In this document: piece by piece, positions 31,323 to 43,461 of the stretch
How positions within the stretch are numbered: position 1 is the stretch's first letter
How the letters are laid out: the number at the start of each line of letters is the position of its first letter
Assembly: GCA_039602395.1 (NCBI GenBank)
Contig: JBCNJP010000013.1
Location: 19,807,068 to 19,871,067, forward strand
Direction: 5' to 3'
Origin: Deinandra increscens subsp. villosa
Taxonomy: Eukaryota; Streptophyta; Magnoliopsida; Asterales; Asteraceae
Length of the DNA: 64,000 bases
The notes under the pieces: model-generated
Seen by the model: only the letters and a program-made list of their open reading frames with translations
Told to the model about the DNA's origin: nothing
Databases searched by the model: none
Made by a program: the position numbers and the translations under genes

Positions 31323-33350
31323 ATACCCTACAGGTTTGACGGCCTTGGGTGTAAGGATAATGGATCCAAAAACCTTTCTTTTGTTAAGTGAATCCAACTC
31401 ATCTTGCATAGCATCTTTCCATTTATCCCAGTCGTGTCGTTTTTGACAATCAATGACAGATTTTGGTTCAGAAATATCATCTCCTTCCATGATATCACTT
31501 GCTATAGAATAAGAAAATACGTCATCAATATTTTTCATTTCTGACCGGTTCCATAATGTTTGTGTATGACCATAGTTAATTGACAACTCGTTGTTGTCGT
31601 CATTTACTTCCTCCTCATGAAACACTTTCAATGTTTTGTTAGGATCATTTTCTTTATGGTCAATTTCCTTTTCGGGTCCTTTTCTTTTCCGGGGAATTTT
31701 ATCCTTTGAACCAATTGGTCTCCCACATTTTAAACGTTTCTGGGATTCATGAGCAATGTTATTATCTACTTGTTTACTCGGAATATCAACTCGAGCTGGA
31801 GCATTTACAACAGGTATGTGTGATTTAGTTACTCCTTTTGTATCAGTAAATGCATCCGGTAGTTGATTTGCAATGTCTTGTAGATGTATAATCTTTTGAA
31901 CCTCTGATTCACTTTGCTTTGTCCTTGAATCAAGATGCAACAACGAAGGCTCATACCATGAGATATCCTTATCTTGGTTTTTCTTTTCTCCCCCAAGTGC
32001 TGGGAAGATTGCCTCATTGAAGTGGCAATCAGCAAAACGTGCTGTAAATACATCACCAGTTAAAGGTTCAAGATACCTTATGATGGAAGTTGTTTCATAT
32101 CCAACATATATCCCCAACCTCCTTTGAGGACCCATTTTTGTGCGTTGTGGTGGGGCAATAGGGACATATACCGCACAACCAAAAATTCTAAGGTGAGATA
32201 TATTTGGCTCGTGGCCAGAAGCAAGTTGTATGGGAGAGTACTTGTGATTTGCACTGGGTCTTAAACGAATTAATGATCCAGCATGTAAAATTGCATGGCC
32301 CCAAATAGACACAGGGAGCTTTGTTCTCATTATTAATGGTCTAGCAATCAGTTGAAGGCGTTTGATCAATGATTCGGCCAAACCATTTTGCGTGTGTACA
32401 TGAGCAACTGGGTGTTCAACAACAATTCCAACAGACATGCAATAATCATTAAAAGCATGCGATGTAAACTCTCCTGCGTTATCAAGTCTTACTCTTTTAA
32501 CCGTATAGTCGGGAAAATGTGCTCGTAATTTAATAATTTGAGCGAGCAGTTTGGCAAAAGCCACATTACGAGTTAATAACAAAGATACATGAGACCATCT
32601 GTTAGATGCGTCTATCAGGACCATGAAATATCTAAATGGTCCACATGGTGGATGAATTGGTCCACATATATCACCTTGAATTCTTTCAAGAAACATGGGT
32701 GATTCATTTTCAACTTTGAGTAGTGAAGGCCTAGTAATTAATTTCCCAAGAGAGCAAGATGTACATAGGCGTGTTTTATCATTTTGGGGAATCTTTTGGT
32801 ATTTCAGTGGATGTCCATGTGTATTTTCAATTATCCTTTTCATCATGGTGGATCCTGGATGACCTAATCTGTCATGCGATAAACTGAATGAGCCATGATC
32901 ATAATATTTTTCTTTGACTGCCATGTGTGCTTGAGGCACACCAATATGTGTATAATGCAAACCTGAGTTAAGCCTTGGCAGTTTTTCCATTGCATGACCT
33001 TTGTTCATGATATACAAATATTTTTCACTATCGACAGTTTTTGATTGAGTATCATATCCGTTATGGTATATGTTTTTGAAACTCAATAAGTTTCTTGTCG
33101 ATTTCGGGGAGAATAATGCATTTTCTATGAAAAGCTTTGTTCCATTTGGTAACACCAAATTAGCCTTTCCGACTCCTTCTATTAAGTCAGTAGGGCCTGA
33201 TATTGTATCAATGGTGCCATTTGTTGGCTTCAGTTCATAAAAATATTTCTTCAATTTAAGAATAGTGTGTGTGGCACCACTATCTGCTATACACATATCA
33301 CCATCATTTGTTTGATCTTTTGCTCCAATGAAATTCATTTTAAACTTCAC
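31323..33350 (-). pseudogene. Copia pol: protease, integrase and start of RT, truncated by insertion
   Basis: 676 open codons. Protease CIADSGATHTIL sits near residue 17. The GAG-pre-integrase zinc site is H-DRLGHPG...LCTSCSLGK at about 155-205. The integrase core has D in IQGDICGP, D in VRLDNAGEFTS and E in QNGLAESL. The DUF4219/linker region and the beginning of RT follow, ending at KAVKPVGY. In copia RT this is normally followed by KW and the palm domain. Here the last sense codon is at 31323-31325, and the stop comes from the inserted LTR. The protein would cleave Gag-Pol and integrate cDNA, but RT and RNase H are lost. Confidence 0.88.
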
Positions 33351-33543
33351 ATACGAAGAAAAAAAAAACTAGTAAGACATTATGAGATATTATAACAAGA
33401 AAAATTATTTTAGAAAATATAATAAGAACATTTATTTCAGAAAAACATATTACATCAACGAGAGGGAAACACTAGTTAAACATAAATTAAGAAAGTGAAA
33501 TACATGAATAACACATAAGAGTGTCAAGTTCCAACAACATTTT
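33351..33543 (-). other. Gag-pol spacer of the minus-strand copia
   Basis: 193 bp without a reading frame linking gag to pol. Either a small deletion or frame damage lies here. Confidence 0.5.
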
Positions 33544-34647
33544 TCAGGCTTCATCGTCATTGAGAAAATCCGAGTTATTTAGTTCAATATCGAGATTTTC
33601 AAAAGTACCCACATGGTTCACTTCTTTCTCTTTTCCTTTGAGGGATGTTTGGTACAACCTGCATAGATGTTCAGGTGTACGACAAGCTTTTGACCAGTGA
33701 TTCATCATTCCACATCTATGGCAGGAATCACCGCGATTTTGAGAAGTGCTAGCTTCATTCTTAAGCTTATTCTGCTCATTCAAGTTACCCTTTTGTGGAG
33801 CATGATAGGTGTTGTTTCTTTGGTTGTGACCATGACCACGACCACGATCACGACCACGATAATTGTTGTTTCCTTTGAAGGAGTGGTTGTGATTATGGGA
33901 ATGGTTTCTATTAAAATGGCCACGACCACGCCCACGTCCACGACCTTGTCTATGACTTCGTTCCCATCTTCGCTCAGAAGGTTTGGTATCATTTTTATTA
34001 ACAACATGGACTTCTGGTATGGTTAGTGAACTTGTGGGACGAGCTTGATGATTTTTCAGTAGTAGCTCGCTATTTTTTTCTGCTACAATGAGGCTTACAT
34101 TTAACTCAGAGTACTTTTTGAAATTTTGCAATCGATAATGCTGTTGCAAAACTATGTTTGATGCGTGAAATGTGGAGAAAGTTTTTTCCAACATATCAGC
34201 CTCTGTAACAGGATGTCCACAAAATTGAAGTGTGGAAGTTATCCTGAATAAAGCAGAGGTGTACTCATTTACCCTTTTGAAATCTTGGAGCCTGAGATTG
34301 TTCCATTCATTTCTAGCAGCAGGAAGTAAGACTTCCTTTTGATGATCAAACCTATTTTTTAAATCATTCCATAAGGTATGTGGATCATCACAGTTTGAGT
34401 ATTCAATTTGCAACATATTATTGATATGCTTATGGAGGAAGACATCAGCAGTTGCTTTGTCTTTTTCCTCGCATGTGTTGCCTTCATTTATGGTGTCTAA
34501 GACACCTTTGGATTTGAGATGTCTTTTTGCATTTGCCGTCCATGACATGTAGTTTTCCCCAGTACATTCAAGAGCAGGAAATTCAAGTTTAGCAATGTTT
34601 GACATATTGTAGCTAGACATAAATTGAACAAGTAATAAGAGGAACAT
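33544..34647 (-). CDS. Copia Gag (367 aa)
   Basis: N-terminal KLEFPALECTGENYMSW and the following WNDLKNRFDHQKEV region are a classic copia-type Gag (UBN2) domain. A Gly/Arg/His-rich linker has tandem RGRGRG units at about 230-280. A CCHC zinc knuckle, CHRCGMMNHWSKAC, lies near residue 315. Gag forms the particle and packages RNA. The frame is intact from ATG to stop and of normal length for the family. It lies upstream of the truncated pol on the same strand. Confidence 0.88.
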   Translation of the reverse strand: MFLLLLVQFMSSYNMSNIAKLEFPALECTGENYMSWTANAKRHLKSKGVLDTINEGNTCEEKDKATADVFLHKHINNMLQIEYSNCDDPHTLWNDLKNRFDHQKEVLLPAARNEWNNLRLQDFKRVNEYTSALFRITSTLQFCGHPVTEADMLEKTFSTFHASNIVLQQHYRLQNFKKYSELNVSLIVAEKNSELLLKNHQARPTSSLTIPEVHVVNKNDTKPSERRWERSHRQGRGRGRGRGHFNRNHSHNHNHSFKGNNNYRGRDRGRGHGHNQRNNTYHAPQKGNLNEQNKLKNEASTSQNRGDSCHRCGMMNHWSKACRTPEHLCRLYQTSLKGKEKEVNHVGTFENLDIELNNSDFLNDDEA

Positions 34648-35454
34648 TAGAATCCATATATATCAATAAGCAATGAGATACAATAGAGTGGTATGACAAT
34701 AAATAAATATACGAACAAGGAAAGATAGAATTCACTAGGTGGGAGTTGAAAAATTGGGTAAAGGGCTAAGATGATCATTATGGCAACTATCACCAGAAGT
34801 GGATGAATCATTTTGAAAATCTCGTCTTGAATAATCCTGAGAAAATGATTTGTTTGTTGTAAAAAAAAGATTGATAATTGTTAATTTATAGGAAAAAAAT
34901 ATAACCGTTTGCAACGGTTATATAAACTTTTCAAACGGCTATATTAACGTTTATATATTTTTATTATTTTGAAAAATAAGATAAAGAAAATGTATTAAAT
35001 ACGGGTTATAAAAGTATAAAAATTTGGTGTGGATAAAATTAAGAGAGAACAAAGATATAAATAAATGTTAGCATAATAATATAATGTTAGGATTAATAGA
35101 CAAACATAATTAAACATTAGTCATATAATCAAAAGTTAGTAGTCATAAGAAAATGTTAGATGCATAAATAAAAGTTAGTTGTATAAATAAATGTTAAAGC
35201 ATAAATAAAATTTAGTTGCATAAATAAATGTTAGATGCATAAATAAAGGTTAGTTGCATAAATAAATGTTAGATGCATAAATAAAAGTTAGTTGTATAAA
35301 TCAATGTTAGATGTTAGTAGTCCCATGGTTATTAAGTGTCTTTCATAAAATGTCATTTCATCTTAGTATTTATTTTCATTGATGAACTTCTTACCTTGAT
35401 TATGGATGTCTTCATGCTTGATTACGAGACTAGAGCCTCGTGCTGATAATTTAA
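34648..35454 (-). other. Leader of the minus-strand copia with 19-bp tandem repeat
   Basis: Between Gag and the LTR. 35151-35313 holds about eight units of AAATGTTAGATGCATAAAT. Near the LTR the minus strand reads TTATCAGCACGAGG (about 35447-35434), a candidate primer site of non-standard type. Confidence 0.65.
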
Positions 35455-35925
35455 TGAAGATTACCACCACTTGAGAATATTAATTGTGATTGTTTGAATC
35501 ACTTTTCTCCTTTAAAGGAGTTTATAAGAAAGAAGATATAAGAAGTAGAAAGAAGTTTAGAAGATTAGAGAGAGTTGGGAGAGATTTTGTATAACATGTA
35601 GAATGCTTACAAAGAGGTGCATTTTTACCACTTACATTGGTGTGGTATTTATACTACAAACTTGGGAGACAAGATGACATAGCTAGTAAATGCAAGAGTG
35701 TAAGAATGGTGAAAAAATTTGTGTGTGGGGAAGATTGCATAGTTGATGTGAGAGTGGTGGGCATCCAAACATATTTTATAGATTTCATAATAGTTTTATG
35801 ATTTTCTTTTTATAAAAGCTTAGTTTTGAACATACATGATATTATAAAAGGAAAAGTTTTCTAGACCAGGAAATAATTTTATTTTGTTGGATATTTTCAT
35901 TTGATTTGTGTCCATAACTATATAA
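35455..35925 (-). repeat. Probable 5' LTR of the minus-strand copia
   Basis: The minus strand ends CTTCA next to the candidate primer site and contains GTATAAATACC (about 35655-35645) as TATA box. The outer edge is uncertain because sequence passes into an unrelated MULE-type end near 35926. Confidence 0.5.
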
Positions 35926-36130
35926 GTAAGGCTTATTGGTTTAAATAATCTCAACTATCAATAATTGGCTCACAATAATCCCAACTCAAGAATTGGTTTC
36001 CAACAGTCCGAACTTTAACACTATTGTCTTCCGGTGAGTCAAAACTAACGAAAACTTAATTCCGTTAAGTTTTTGATTACGTGGCATCCTAGTTGGCTTT
36101 AATTTATTCTTTTTGTTTTTTTATTAATTT
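35926..36130. mobile_element. Orphan MULE-type terminal repeat
   Basis: GGCTTATTGGTTTAAATAAT and the later TTCCGTTAAGTTTTTGATTA resemble the terminal repeat of the Pack-MULE at 15820-17196. No inverted partner was found nearby. Confidence 0.45.
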
Positions 36131-37080
36131 TTTGGTGACTTAGATTTGTATACATATTAGATTAAAAAAAAACACTAAATTACTTACCTACGTATGTATT
36201 CGATAAAAAAAAAAAACAAACAAACCCTAAATTACTTACCTACGTACGTATTATCCTAGTCCATCGTTCCCTCCAGTATCACCCACATCCCATCGTTCCC
36301 TCCCAAGTCAACCCCTTCGTGCAATTCTTCCTTACGCTACCTCACCAAATCGATTTGAAGCAATCTTAATCTTTCAAGTCCGTAATTGCATATGGATGAA
36401 TTCGTCTCATTCAAGATATTTCAACAGTTTGGTCCAACCAATTAAATCCATTTTAAAGAGACTTTAATATTTGTTTTATTAAAATATTAATGTCATGCCT
36501 ATATAATGAATCATTTGATTCATCTGTAGGTCATCTTGTGAGAGATATAGAGATTCGGGAGCTCCGAATTGCATTGTGGTAGAGATTAAGAGATGACTAC
36601 TCTTATCTAGAGATTGTGTTTCTCTAGAGTTTTCTACCTCCATTTTTATCACGTAATTTCTACCACCATAGGAGAGGAGTACTCTCTTAAACACGAGATT
36701 GTGTATCTCTGTTCTTTTACCTCAGTGGAACCTCAGGTGCGAGAACATCTCTGGCAGTACAATTATTATTCCGGTTGTTGTACCCTGGGAGACAGACAGG
36801 TACTCGCGTGGAGACCCGCAATCTGTTTTAAGGGACCGGGTTTAACCCAAACCTCAACCACCGCTAACAATTAGTTTGTTATTTGTGTCAGCGCGGAGCT
36901 CTTCCTTTGGAAGCATTAAGAGCTCGAGAACTAAAGATTAGATGATCTTGAAGACTCAAGAAATGAAGTTTAAGTTTCTTTCATTCAAGACCCTCATGTA
37001 TAGTAAATTTACGATTATGTATTGTAGTTTTCTTTTATTTAATTTTTATTTGTAACGGTGTTTGTACTACGTTTTCCCAC
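36131..37080. other. Unassigned sequence
   Basis: No gene recognised. 36500-36870 has inverted-repeat-like AGAGATTGTG/TCTCTAGAG blocks and a promoter-free transcribed look, but no homology I can name. Short ORFs here are unsupported. Confidence 0.35.
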
Positions 37081-37858
37081 AAGTTGGACGACCCGCGCGT
37101 TGCCGCGGAGCCGTCCCATTTAAAATCTTTCGCTTTCATGAAGAGTTTCTAGAACTCAAAATCTTTCGCTTTCAATTTATCTACCTATATCAACTCTAGA
37201 AGAGTTTTTAGAACTCACAAAAAAGCGCTTTATTAGATTCGTTAAAAATTCAGAAATTCCCTCATTATTATTCAGACTTCATGTTACACACCCAAAACGG
37301 TAGATAAAGGGAAAAAAATACCCAAAATGTATGCAAAGAGTGCACCGAAGACAATCTAGCCTTGTTGGATTCATAGCATGCAATGTCTTACAGGGTCCTT
37401 CCGCATCCCCACCTGTTCACAAACAATATGTTTCGGTAAAAAGAGAATTAAAATTCAACAATTAAACAAAATATATGACAATGGTCCTTCGAAGAGGAGT
37501 GTATTGAAAAGCAGCAGCACGTAAATGATCAAAAATTAGCTCTTCAGTTTGTGTCCCAACTGAAACCAACATTGCAGGAATGGCATAATAAATTTAGCAT
37601 GATAAGCCAACATAATCTAGCCCTTTTCAACAGATCTTATAAATTGACCCATTTAAAACCTAACCTGTTGTCACCCTGCACCTAAAGTGTCATGCACTCT
37701 TCTCTTCCTGAGTTGGTAGCGAAAATGTGCCTCATAGTGACAGAGTTGCTAAATTATATAAAGAGAATATTACTATCAGTCCAACCCCTGCCGCACCTAC
37801 GTGATTTAAAACATGTAAATTTTGGTAAAAGATAGATTTGTCAAAATCAAATAAATAC

Positions 37859-38036
37859 CTGGTCTCCTCGACTGAAAATGACACTATGATGGTTTCCCAT
37901 ACTAACACATGTCACATTCCAGTTTACCCCATCTACTTCAATATTTGCTCTCACAACCAGATTGATCTTCATTTTATGGTATTTTAGTGGGAATAGTTGA
38001 GGCATTCAATGCTGGCTCACCCATGTCAACTTTAAC
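37859..38036 (-). pseudogene. Diaminopimelate epimerase exon fragment
   Basis: With AG/GT splice sites on both sides, the minus strand encodes VKVDMGEPALNASTIPTK. After a stop (37974-37976) and one frame change it reads NIEVDGVNWNVTCVSMGNHH. These are consecutive conserved blocks of plant plastid diaminopimelate epimerase, which makes meso-diaminopimelate for lysine synthesis. A weaker match to the later catalytic exon lies near 37367-37420. No first or last exons were found. The stop and shift make it non-functional. It is one piece of the mixed fragment region. Confidence 0.8.
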
Positions 38037-38343
38037 CTGGAGTAACAATAAATTTTGCAAAGCAATGAACGCCATTACCACACATCTGAGAGAGATATAA
38101 GTTATATAACACAAAATGAGATATATTTTCTGATACAAACCCGGATGGGTTTAGGACTCTAGGGAACTGTTGTTGGGAATTCTAAGTTCCTTTTGGTGGA
38201 ACCTTTTTTTATCTGTAAGAAAATGGCCAAAAAAACATCAGATAGGCTCCTCTATTGTTGGAGAACAACCAAAAAGGCTCCTCTAAAATCAAAAAAGAAA
38301 ATTCCCAAAAAACCATCAGGAACCATTTGATCATATGAGGTGT

Positions 38344-38491
38344 TTATAAGACATGGTTCCGGTCCATTGAACATTGATTACACCCAGTTGAGTTGGAATC
38401 CCAACTTCGAGAGCGAGAGTTTGCAAGATTGTTCATAAAATCCAACAATGCGCTTTTATCATCTTCAAGAACAAAGGCATTTGCTCCAACC
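38344..38491 (-). pseudogene. LRR receptor-kinase N-terminal fragment
   Basis: The minus strand reads FVLEDDKSALLDFMNNLANS, then RSRSWDSNSTGCNQ, and in a shifted frame QWTGTMSYKH. This is the LRRNT domain that opens the extracellular part of plant LRR receptor-like kinases (inactive-kinase At4g23740/At5g58300 style). Only about 45 codons remain; leucine-rich repeats, membrane span and kinase are absent. Confidence 0.7.
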
Positions 38492-38809
38492 CAGAGTAAA
38501 CCAATAAAAAAACTTGAAAATCCCTATCTTTCTTAAATACATTCGATATTTTACAATAGAAGCAACAAAATACAGCTATGGGGTTGCTAAAATAGTGAAT
38601 CTTATCAAACCCATTAAAGAAAAAGTCTAAAAATCTATGCAATTCTAATATAGCAAATTACTTGAACTAAGTAATTTAAATTTATCAACATGTCTGCTTA
38701 GACGTGACATGGTTGTCTTATTTTCTTTTTTGTTAATTTTGAAAATTTATAAATATTAAAATGAATGTAATCAGAAAGATAAGAAAGCAAAATGGACATC
38801 ATGTAATAC

Positions 38810-40121
38810 CTCATAACAGTAGGCCGACTGCATAGAAGCAACTGAACACCAGAATCGAACTCGAAAACCTGAAAACATGTGTATAGTAAGCCACAGAAAC
38901 ATTTTCTACATATCATAAAAGGATCCAAAAGGAGTGAAATGAAACAAAAGAAAAACATAATCAAATATGAAAACAGGTGCATAGTAAAAATCTTAAAATA
39001 TATAGATTACATAGCAAAGATTTGCCAGTTAAGAAGACCGTTTCTTCACTCTTCCATATTTTTTTTTGTCTGACAGTTCCTTATATCCTATCGTACAAAT
39101 ATGAACACAAACAACCGCCTAAATAAAAAATAGATAAATGCCTCATAGAGCTGCAAGAATTTCCACAGCACAAAACCTCAGCCAACATCAGTATTATGAT
39201 TTCTCAATGTAGCAGAAATAGATATATTACCTCCATTTCGTTTTTTTCTCTTCGATGGTCATTCTCATAAACAACCAGCAATTATAGCCTTTGTTTATTT
39301 CCTGAATAGAAATAAAATTCAAGCAAAGTGACCAAACTAACTATGATAATTATAATATATAAGCAAATTAAGAGAACAATGGCAATCAAAAACATTTACG
39401 TACGATTGAATGTAATGAACTAACATGGACCAACAACATTTCCACCAATTTTAGACATAACATGGTTGAGATAGGTTGCCATGGTTTGCAAAGAAGACAA
39501 ATCAGAAACATTTACGTACGATCGAATCATCATACCAACCAATAATCAAGCAGTTGCAAGGGAGAACATATTAGAAGGGCTGAGTAGATTTACGTTCTGC
39601 TTTCCACAATAGAGTGAATATCTAGCAACCATATTCAACATTTTAAGAGTTTGATCTATGTATGGATTTAACACAACTTAAATACAACCACTTTGATATG
39701 TGAAACAACAGGGCCTAAAATAACAATATAGAATTAAGATGCATATAAACATGATGGGGTGTAAATTCCTTAGTCTATCTCAAAAAACCTAAAAGTTGCA
39801 CCTAACTCTTCCACGAATTGATATTATCCATCACAAACTTACATATGAAAATCCATCATCTACCTTCATAAACCCACTACTTAGTTACGTAAAGATCAAA
39901 CTACCGGCCGTTGATTTTCAACTAAAAAAACATAAAGCAGGCACGTGTAGTCACAAACAAAACATTATAAACCTGAAATATTCGAGATAAAAAACCAAAC
40001 CTATTTTATGGGCAAAATCAGGATATAACGGATCAATATCGAACCAATACCTGCACTGGAAGAGGTAGGAGGATACAGTCAGAGCATCAAAATCCCAAAA
40101 GTCATCCTCAATGTCGTTCAT
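38810..40121 (-). pseudogene. Unidentified exon-like segments
   Basis: Three segments have good splice borders on the minus strand. 40121-40051 has an ATG and encodes MNDIEDDFWDFDALTVSSYL. 39301-39231 contains VVYENDHRREKNEME in one frame. 38868-38810 encodes VFEFDSGVQLLLCSRPTVMR. Segments 2 and 3 join in frame; segment 1 has the wrong phase for them. A decayed second version of segment 1 lies near 40265-40310. I do not recognise the protein. Confidence 0.4.
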
Positions 40122-41194
40122 TAGGGTTTTATCTGAAAATCAAGCTCAGAACATATATACAATGGTATTCTGTAGGCTTGTAGGCTGAAATCCTCCAACT
40201 TTTTAGAAAATAAAAGAATGAAATATGAAAAGCCTTAACCTATGGTACCTCAAGAGCCAATTCTCAAAGCATCAAAACCCAATCATCGTCATGCATCATG
40301 TTTTATCAGAAGAAAATTGAAGATCGAACCCCGCAAGTCGATCAAATCAAAGGGAATTTGAGAAATTAAACCTCAAATTGATGATCGTTCGAACTCTGCC
40401 ACTCGCCTTTAAAGTCGTGAACAGCGGCTCCACCTTCGCCTATTAATGTAGAGAGAGATATTCGGAGGATGTGAGAGAGAACTGATCGGATGTTGATAAA
40501 GCACACAGAGGTCCTTCAAGCATGGCGTGAGGTGAAGATGGGGGATCGATGTCGGTGGTGGATAAATTTTGAGAATTACAACGAAACCCCTACATTCCAT
40601 CAATTGAGAGTCAAAGATAAAAAGTACCGGGTGTTGAAACGAACGTACTCTCCATCGACGACCTGCGTTTCTACCACTATCGTCTCCTCCTACTCTAAAA
40701 GCCCTAATCCAATCTAAAGGAACGGGGGAAGTCGGCTCACCTTCGCAAACATACACAGGGATCGTCGAATGAATTCTTCAGCGGACCCTTCTTCAGGAGA
40801 AAGAGTAGACATGTAATCGTGCAGGGAATGGGTGGAACAGCGATGAACTGTAGATGTATGGGAGAGTAGGTATGGGAGATAAGCTGCTTTTCTAGGCATG
40901 AAATCGGTCGCCACCTACAGCAAACCCGATTACCTTGCCCCAGATCCATGACCCTAGTACTGTAGAAGGCAATTGTTTGTCATAAATCCTATGCTTGAGG
41001 TGTTGTACAGCATGCATAAAAAGTAGTACATTGTATGCATTGTAGGGTTGTACATTATGTTCTAAAAGTTGTACCATAGGTTGATTTTTGTATATATAGG
41101 GTAATATATAATAACGAGTGTGTCTTATTATCATTTTATAAAATATTTTAATTAATTTATGACCCATGTCCCTACATCTTCTAGATATCTCCAA

Positions 41195-42057
41195 AAACTT
41201 AACTATGGATTTCATTATGAACCAGGAAATGACTCTGTCTGTGTAATTGTTGATACGTTGACCAAATTTGCTTAGGTCTTTTAAATCAAAGAAAATCTAT
41301 AGCACGGAACGATTAACTAAGCTTTATGTTGATAAGATTGTCAGAAGACATGGTATATCATTATTGATAGCGTTTGATAGGAATAGTCACATTACTTCAC
41401 ATTTCTTGTAGAGCTTTCAGCGAGCGATGAAAACACGAGTGAACTATAGCATGACATGCTAGTCACAACCAGATGACAAAAGTGAGCGAACTATCGAAAT
41501 GTCAATATGTAATTAGAGTTATGACACGAGCAATAAAGTTGCCCCTTTTAAAGTCTTGTATGTGACAAAATGTTAATACCCTGTATCTTGTTCACAAGTG
41601 TGGGAAGGGCAACTTTTAGGACCAAAATTGTAAGGGAAACAACAAAAAAGTTTATACAAATCCCTAGTAGATCAACAGATGCTAAGAATGTGTAGCAAAT
41701 GTTACACCTACATAAGTAGGAACTTTTAAAATTTTAAGTTAGTGATCAATTATGTAGAAAGTGTCACCCGAAAAAGGCCGAATTCATTTAGGTAAAAACA
41801 CATTTTAACCCCCAATGTACAATGGCATGTTTGAAATCATCACAAAATTTAGAAGAGTAGCATGTCGTTTGAAGCTAGATAAGGAATTAAGTAGAATACA
41901 CTATTTTCTCCACTATCTAATTTAAAAAAGTGTTTAGCGGAAGAGTCCGCGATAATCTTGCATGAAGATATATGTTCAAGTGAATAAGAAATTAAATCAG
42001 GGAAAGACAGATGAAGAAATTTAGACGATACGAAGTATGGAAGCATGGGTTGTGGCG
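41195..42057 (+). pseudogene. Ty3/gypsy integrase remnant
   Basis: Heavily mutated but legible: MDFIMNxPGNDSVCVIVDTL (41198-41260), an RRHGISLLIAFDRNSH segment (about 41345-41395), SFQRAMKTRVN, and SERTIE. Later CRLKLDKELSRIH and LKKCL of the integrase C-terminal region reach to about 41950. Multiple stops. Replaced at 42058 by repeat R. Confidence 0.75.
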
Positions 42058-43095
42058 CAAAAGTGGATGGGTCTCGTGCGTGCACACATACAGATAGTAA
42101 ATGCTGAGACAGTCCAGAAAATTCTTTCTCGTACAGGAGTTGTTACTGTTTTCTTTTACCACTTAAAATCTTAACTTGAAACAAGCATTTGGGTCAAAGA
42201 AACAAAAAGAATTCATTGAGGACGTGCAATTCATTTGACTATTTTTTTTTTAATGTTTTGGCTGTTTCAAGTTGACTTCCAGACTATAAATACATGCTCA
42301 TATGTTTAGCAAAAAAAGGCCAAGCTTTCCTCTATATTCTCTCTAGAATTTCTAGTCATCTGTTATTTCGTTATTATTTGAAAAAGTAATTTTGGATGCT
42401 AGAGTCTTCCTTGTTCTAGAAATCAGCTTTGACTATTGTACCATGGGAAAAACTAGCTTCTCATACATGTGGAGACAAGAATTTTGATTTAGGGACCCGA
42501 GTTTAGCCACCTTTCTATTTTATTTCATTTGTTCGACATCTTCATCTAAACTCTAGTAATTTTATTTTTGTCTTGTATTGTATTTCATTTAAGTTAGTAA
42601 TATTATTTTGTAATTTGCCGCATTAATCTCTTTATTATATTATAAATAAAAATTAAAAGTGGTTTTATTTAATTTTATTACAAATGGTTTCCAACAATTT
42701 ACAAGGCCTTCGGCCCATAACAGTAAATAAGTTTTTCAATCCGACAAAATTAACTACAAAGAAATTAAAGATTAGTTTAAGTCCAATAAATTGATGACGT
42801 GTCTCTAATTATATATCTTCTATGCCGTTAAATGCCCTTATTTAAGTTGTAATATTATTTTGTAATTTGCCGCATTAATCTCTTTATTATATTATAAATA
42901 AAAACTAAAAGTGGTTTTATTTAATTTTATTAGAAATGGTTTCCAACAATTTACAAGGCCTTTGGCCCATAACAGTACATAATTTTTTCAATCCGGCAAA
43001 ATTAAATACAGAGAAATTAAAGATTAGTTTAGGTCCAATAAATTGATGATGTGTCTCTAATTACACTATCTTCTATGTCGTTAAATACCCTTACT
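42058..43095 (+). repeat. Unclassified dispersed repeat R, copy 2, with internal tandem duplication
   Basis: 42058-42850 matches copy 1 at 19041-19860. Its last roughly 250 bp, from GTAATATTATTTTGTAATTT to the CCGTTAAATGCCC block, is repeated once more at about 42850-43095, a tandem duplication absent from copy 1. TATA-like ACTATAAATACATGC lies near 42283. Non-coding. Confidence 0.65.
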
Positions 43096-43461
43096 TACTG
43101 ATAGTTTATGTTATATTATGGTCGGATTTACCTTTATTTTGGATATTTTGTCATAAACATGAGTTATGATGACGATCAGAAAAATAATTGCGGTAGCGAT
43201 CAAAAGTCAAAGAGACTAATCAGTAATATAGTCAAAGTTAATTGGTGATTTAAATGTTTACGTAAGTCGGCTACGTGAGTCGGTTCCGTAGCTTCTGATG
43301 CAAGTTTTTATTATTATTTATAAAAGGTTCCTAAGTCTACTATTTTGTATTCAAGTTCTTAATTTTTATCAATAAAGAGTCGAACGATTTGCGTCTTTCT
43401 TGTGTGAATTTGTGGTGTGCTCGATCTACCAAGTCAACAACTGTTATCAGAATCGTACGAA
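43096..43461. other. Unassigned AT-rich sequence
   Basis: TTATAAAAGGTTCC (43318) and AATAAAGAG (43371) could be the promoter and polyadenylation signal of an LTR, and GTTATCAGAATCG follows. A partner LTR was not found. Confidence 0.3.

Larger units (their letters stand above)
31323..35925 (-). mobile_element. Minus-strand Ty1/copia element, 5' half
   Basis: From right to left: probable LTR (about 35925-35455), leader with a 19-bp tandem repeat, gag (34647-33544), then protease-integrase to the start of RT, cut at 31323 by the LTR of another element. Both ORFs are long and open, so the element was recently intact. It belongs to a copia lineage different from the Sirevirus-like ones here. Confidence 0.8.
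37081..41194 (-). mobile_element. Region of mixed gene fragments, possible Helitron-type capture
   Basis: Pieces of at least two unrelated host genes plus several exon-like segments all lie on the minus strand with introns retained (see separate entries). At 37083-37110 ACCCGCGCGTTGCCGCGG resembles GC-rich palindromes near Helitron ends. Adjacent 37115-37240 has two copies of an AAAATCTTTCGCTTTCA-led repeat. Helitrons are known to capture genomic fragments this way, but neither terminus is proven. Gaps between the fragments hold AT-rich, non-coding sequence. Confidence 0.4.

Noticed and set aside
40409..40914. Overlapping minus-strand ORFs as a gene
   Set aside because: Low-complexity, mutually overlapping frames without domains; at most upstream sequence of the fragment cluster.
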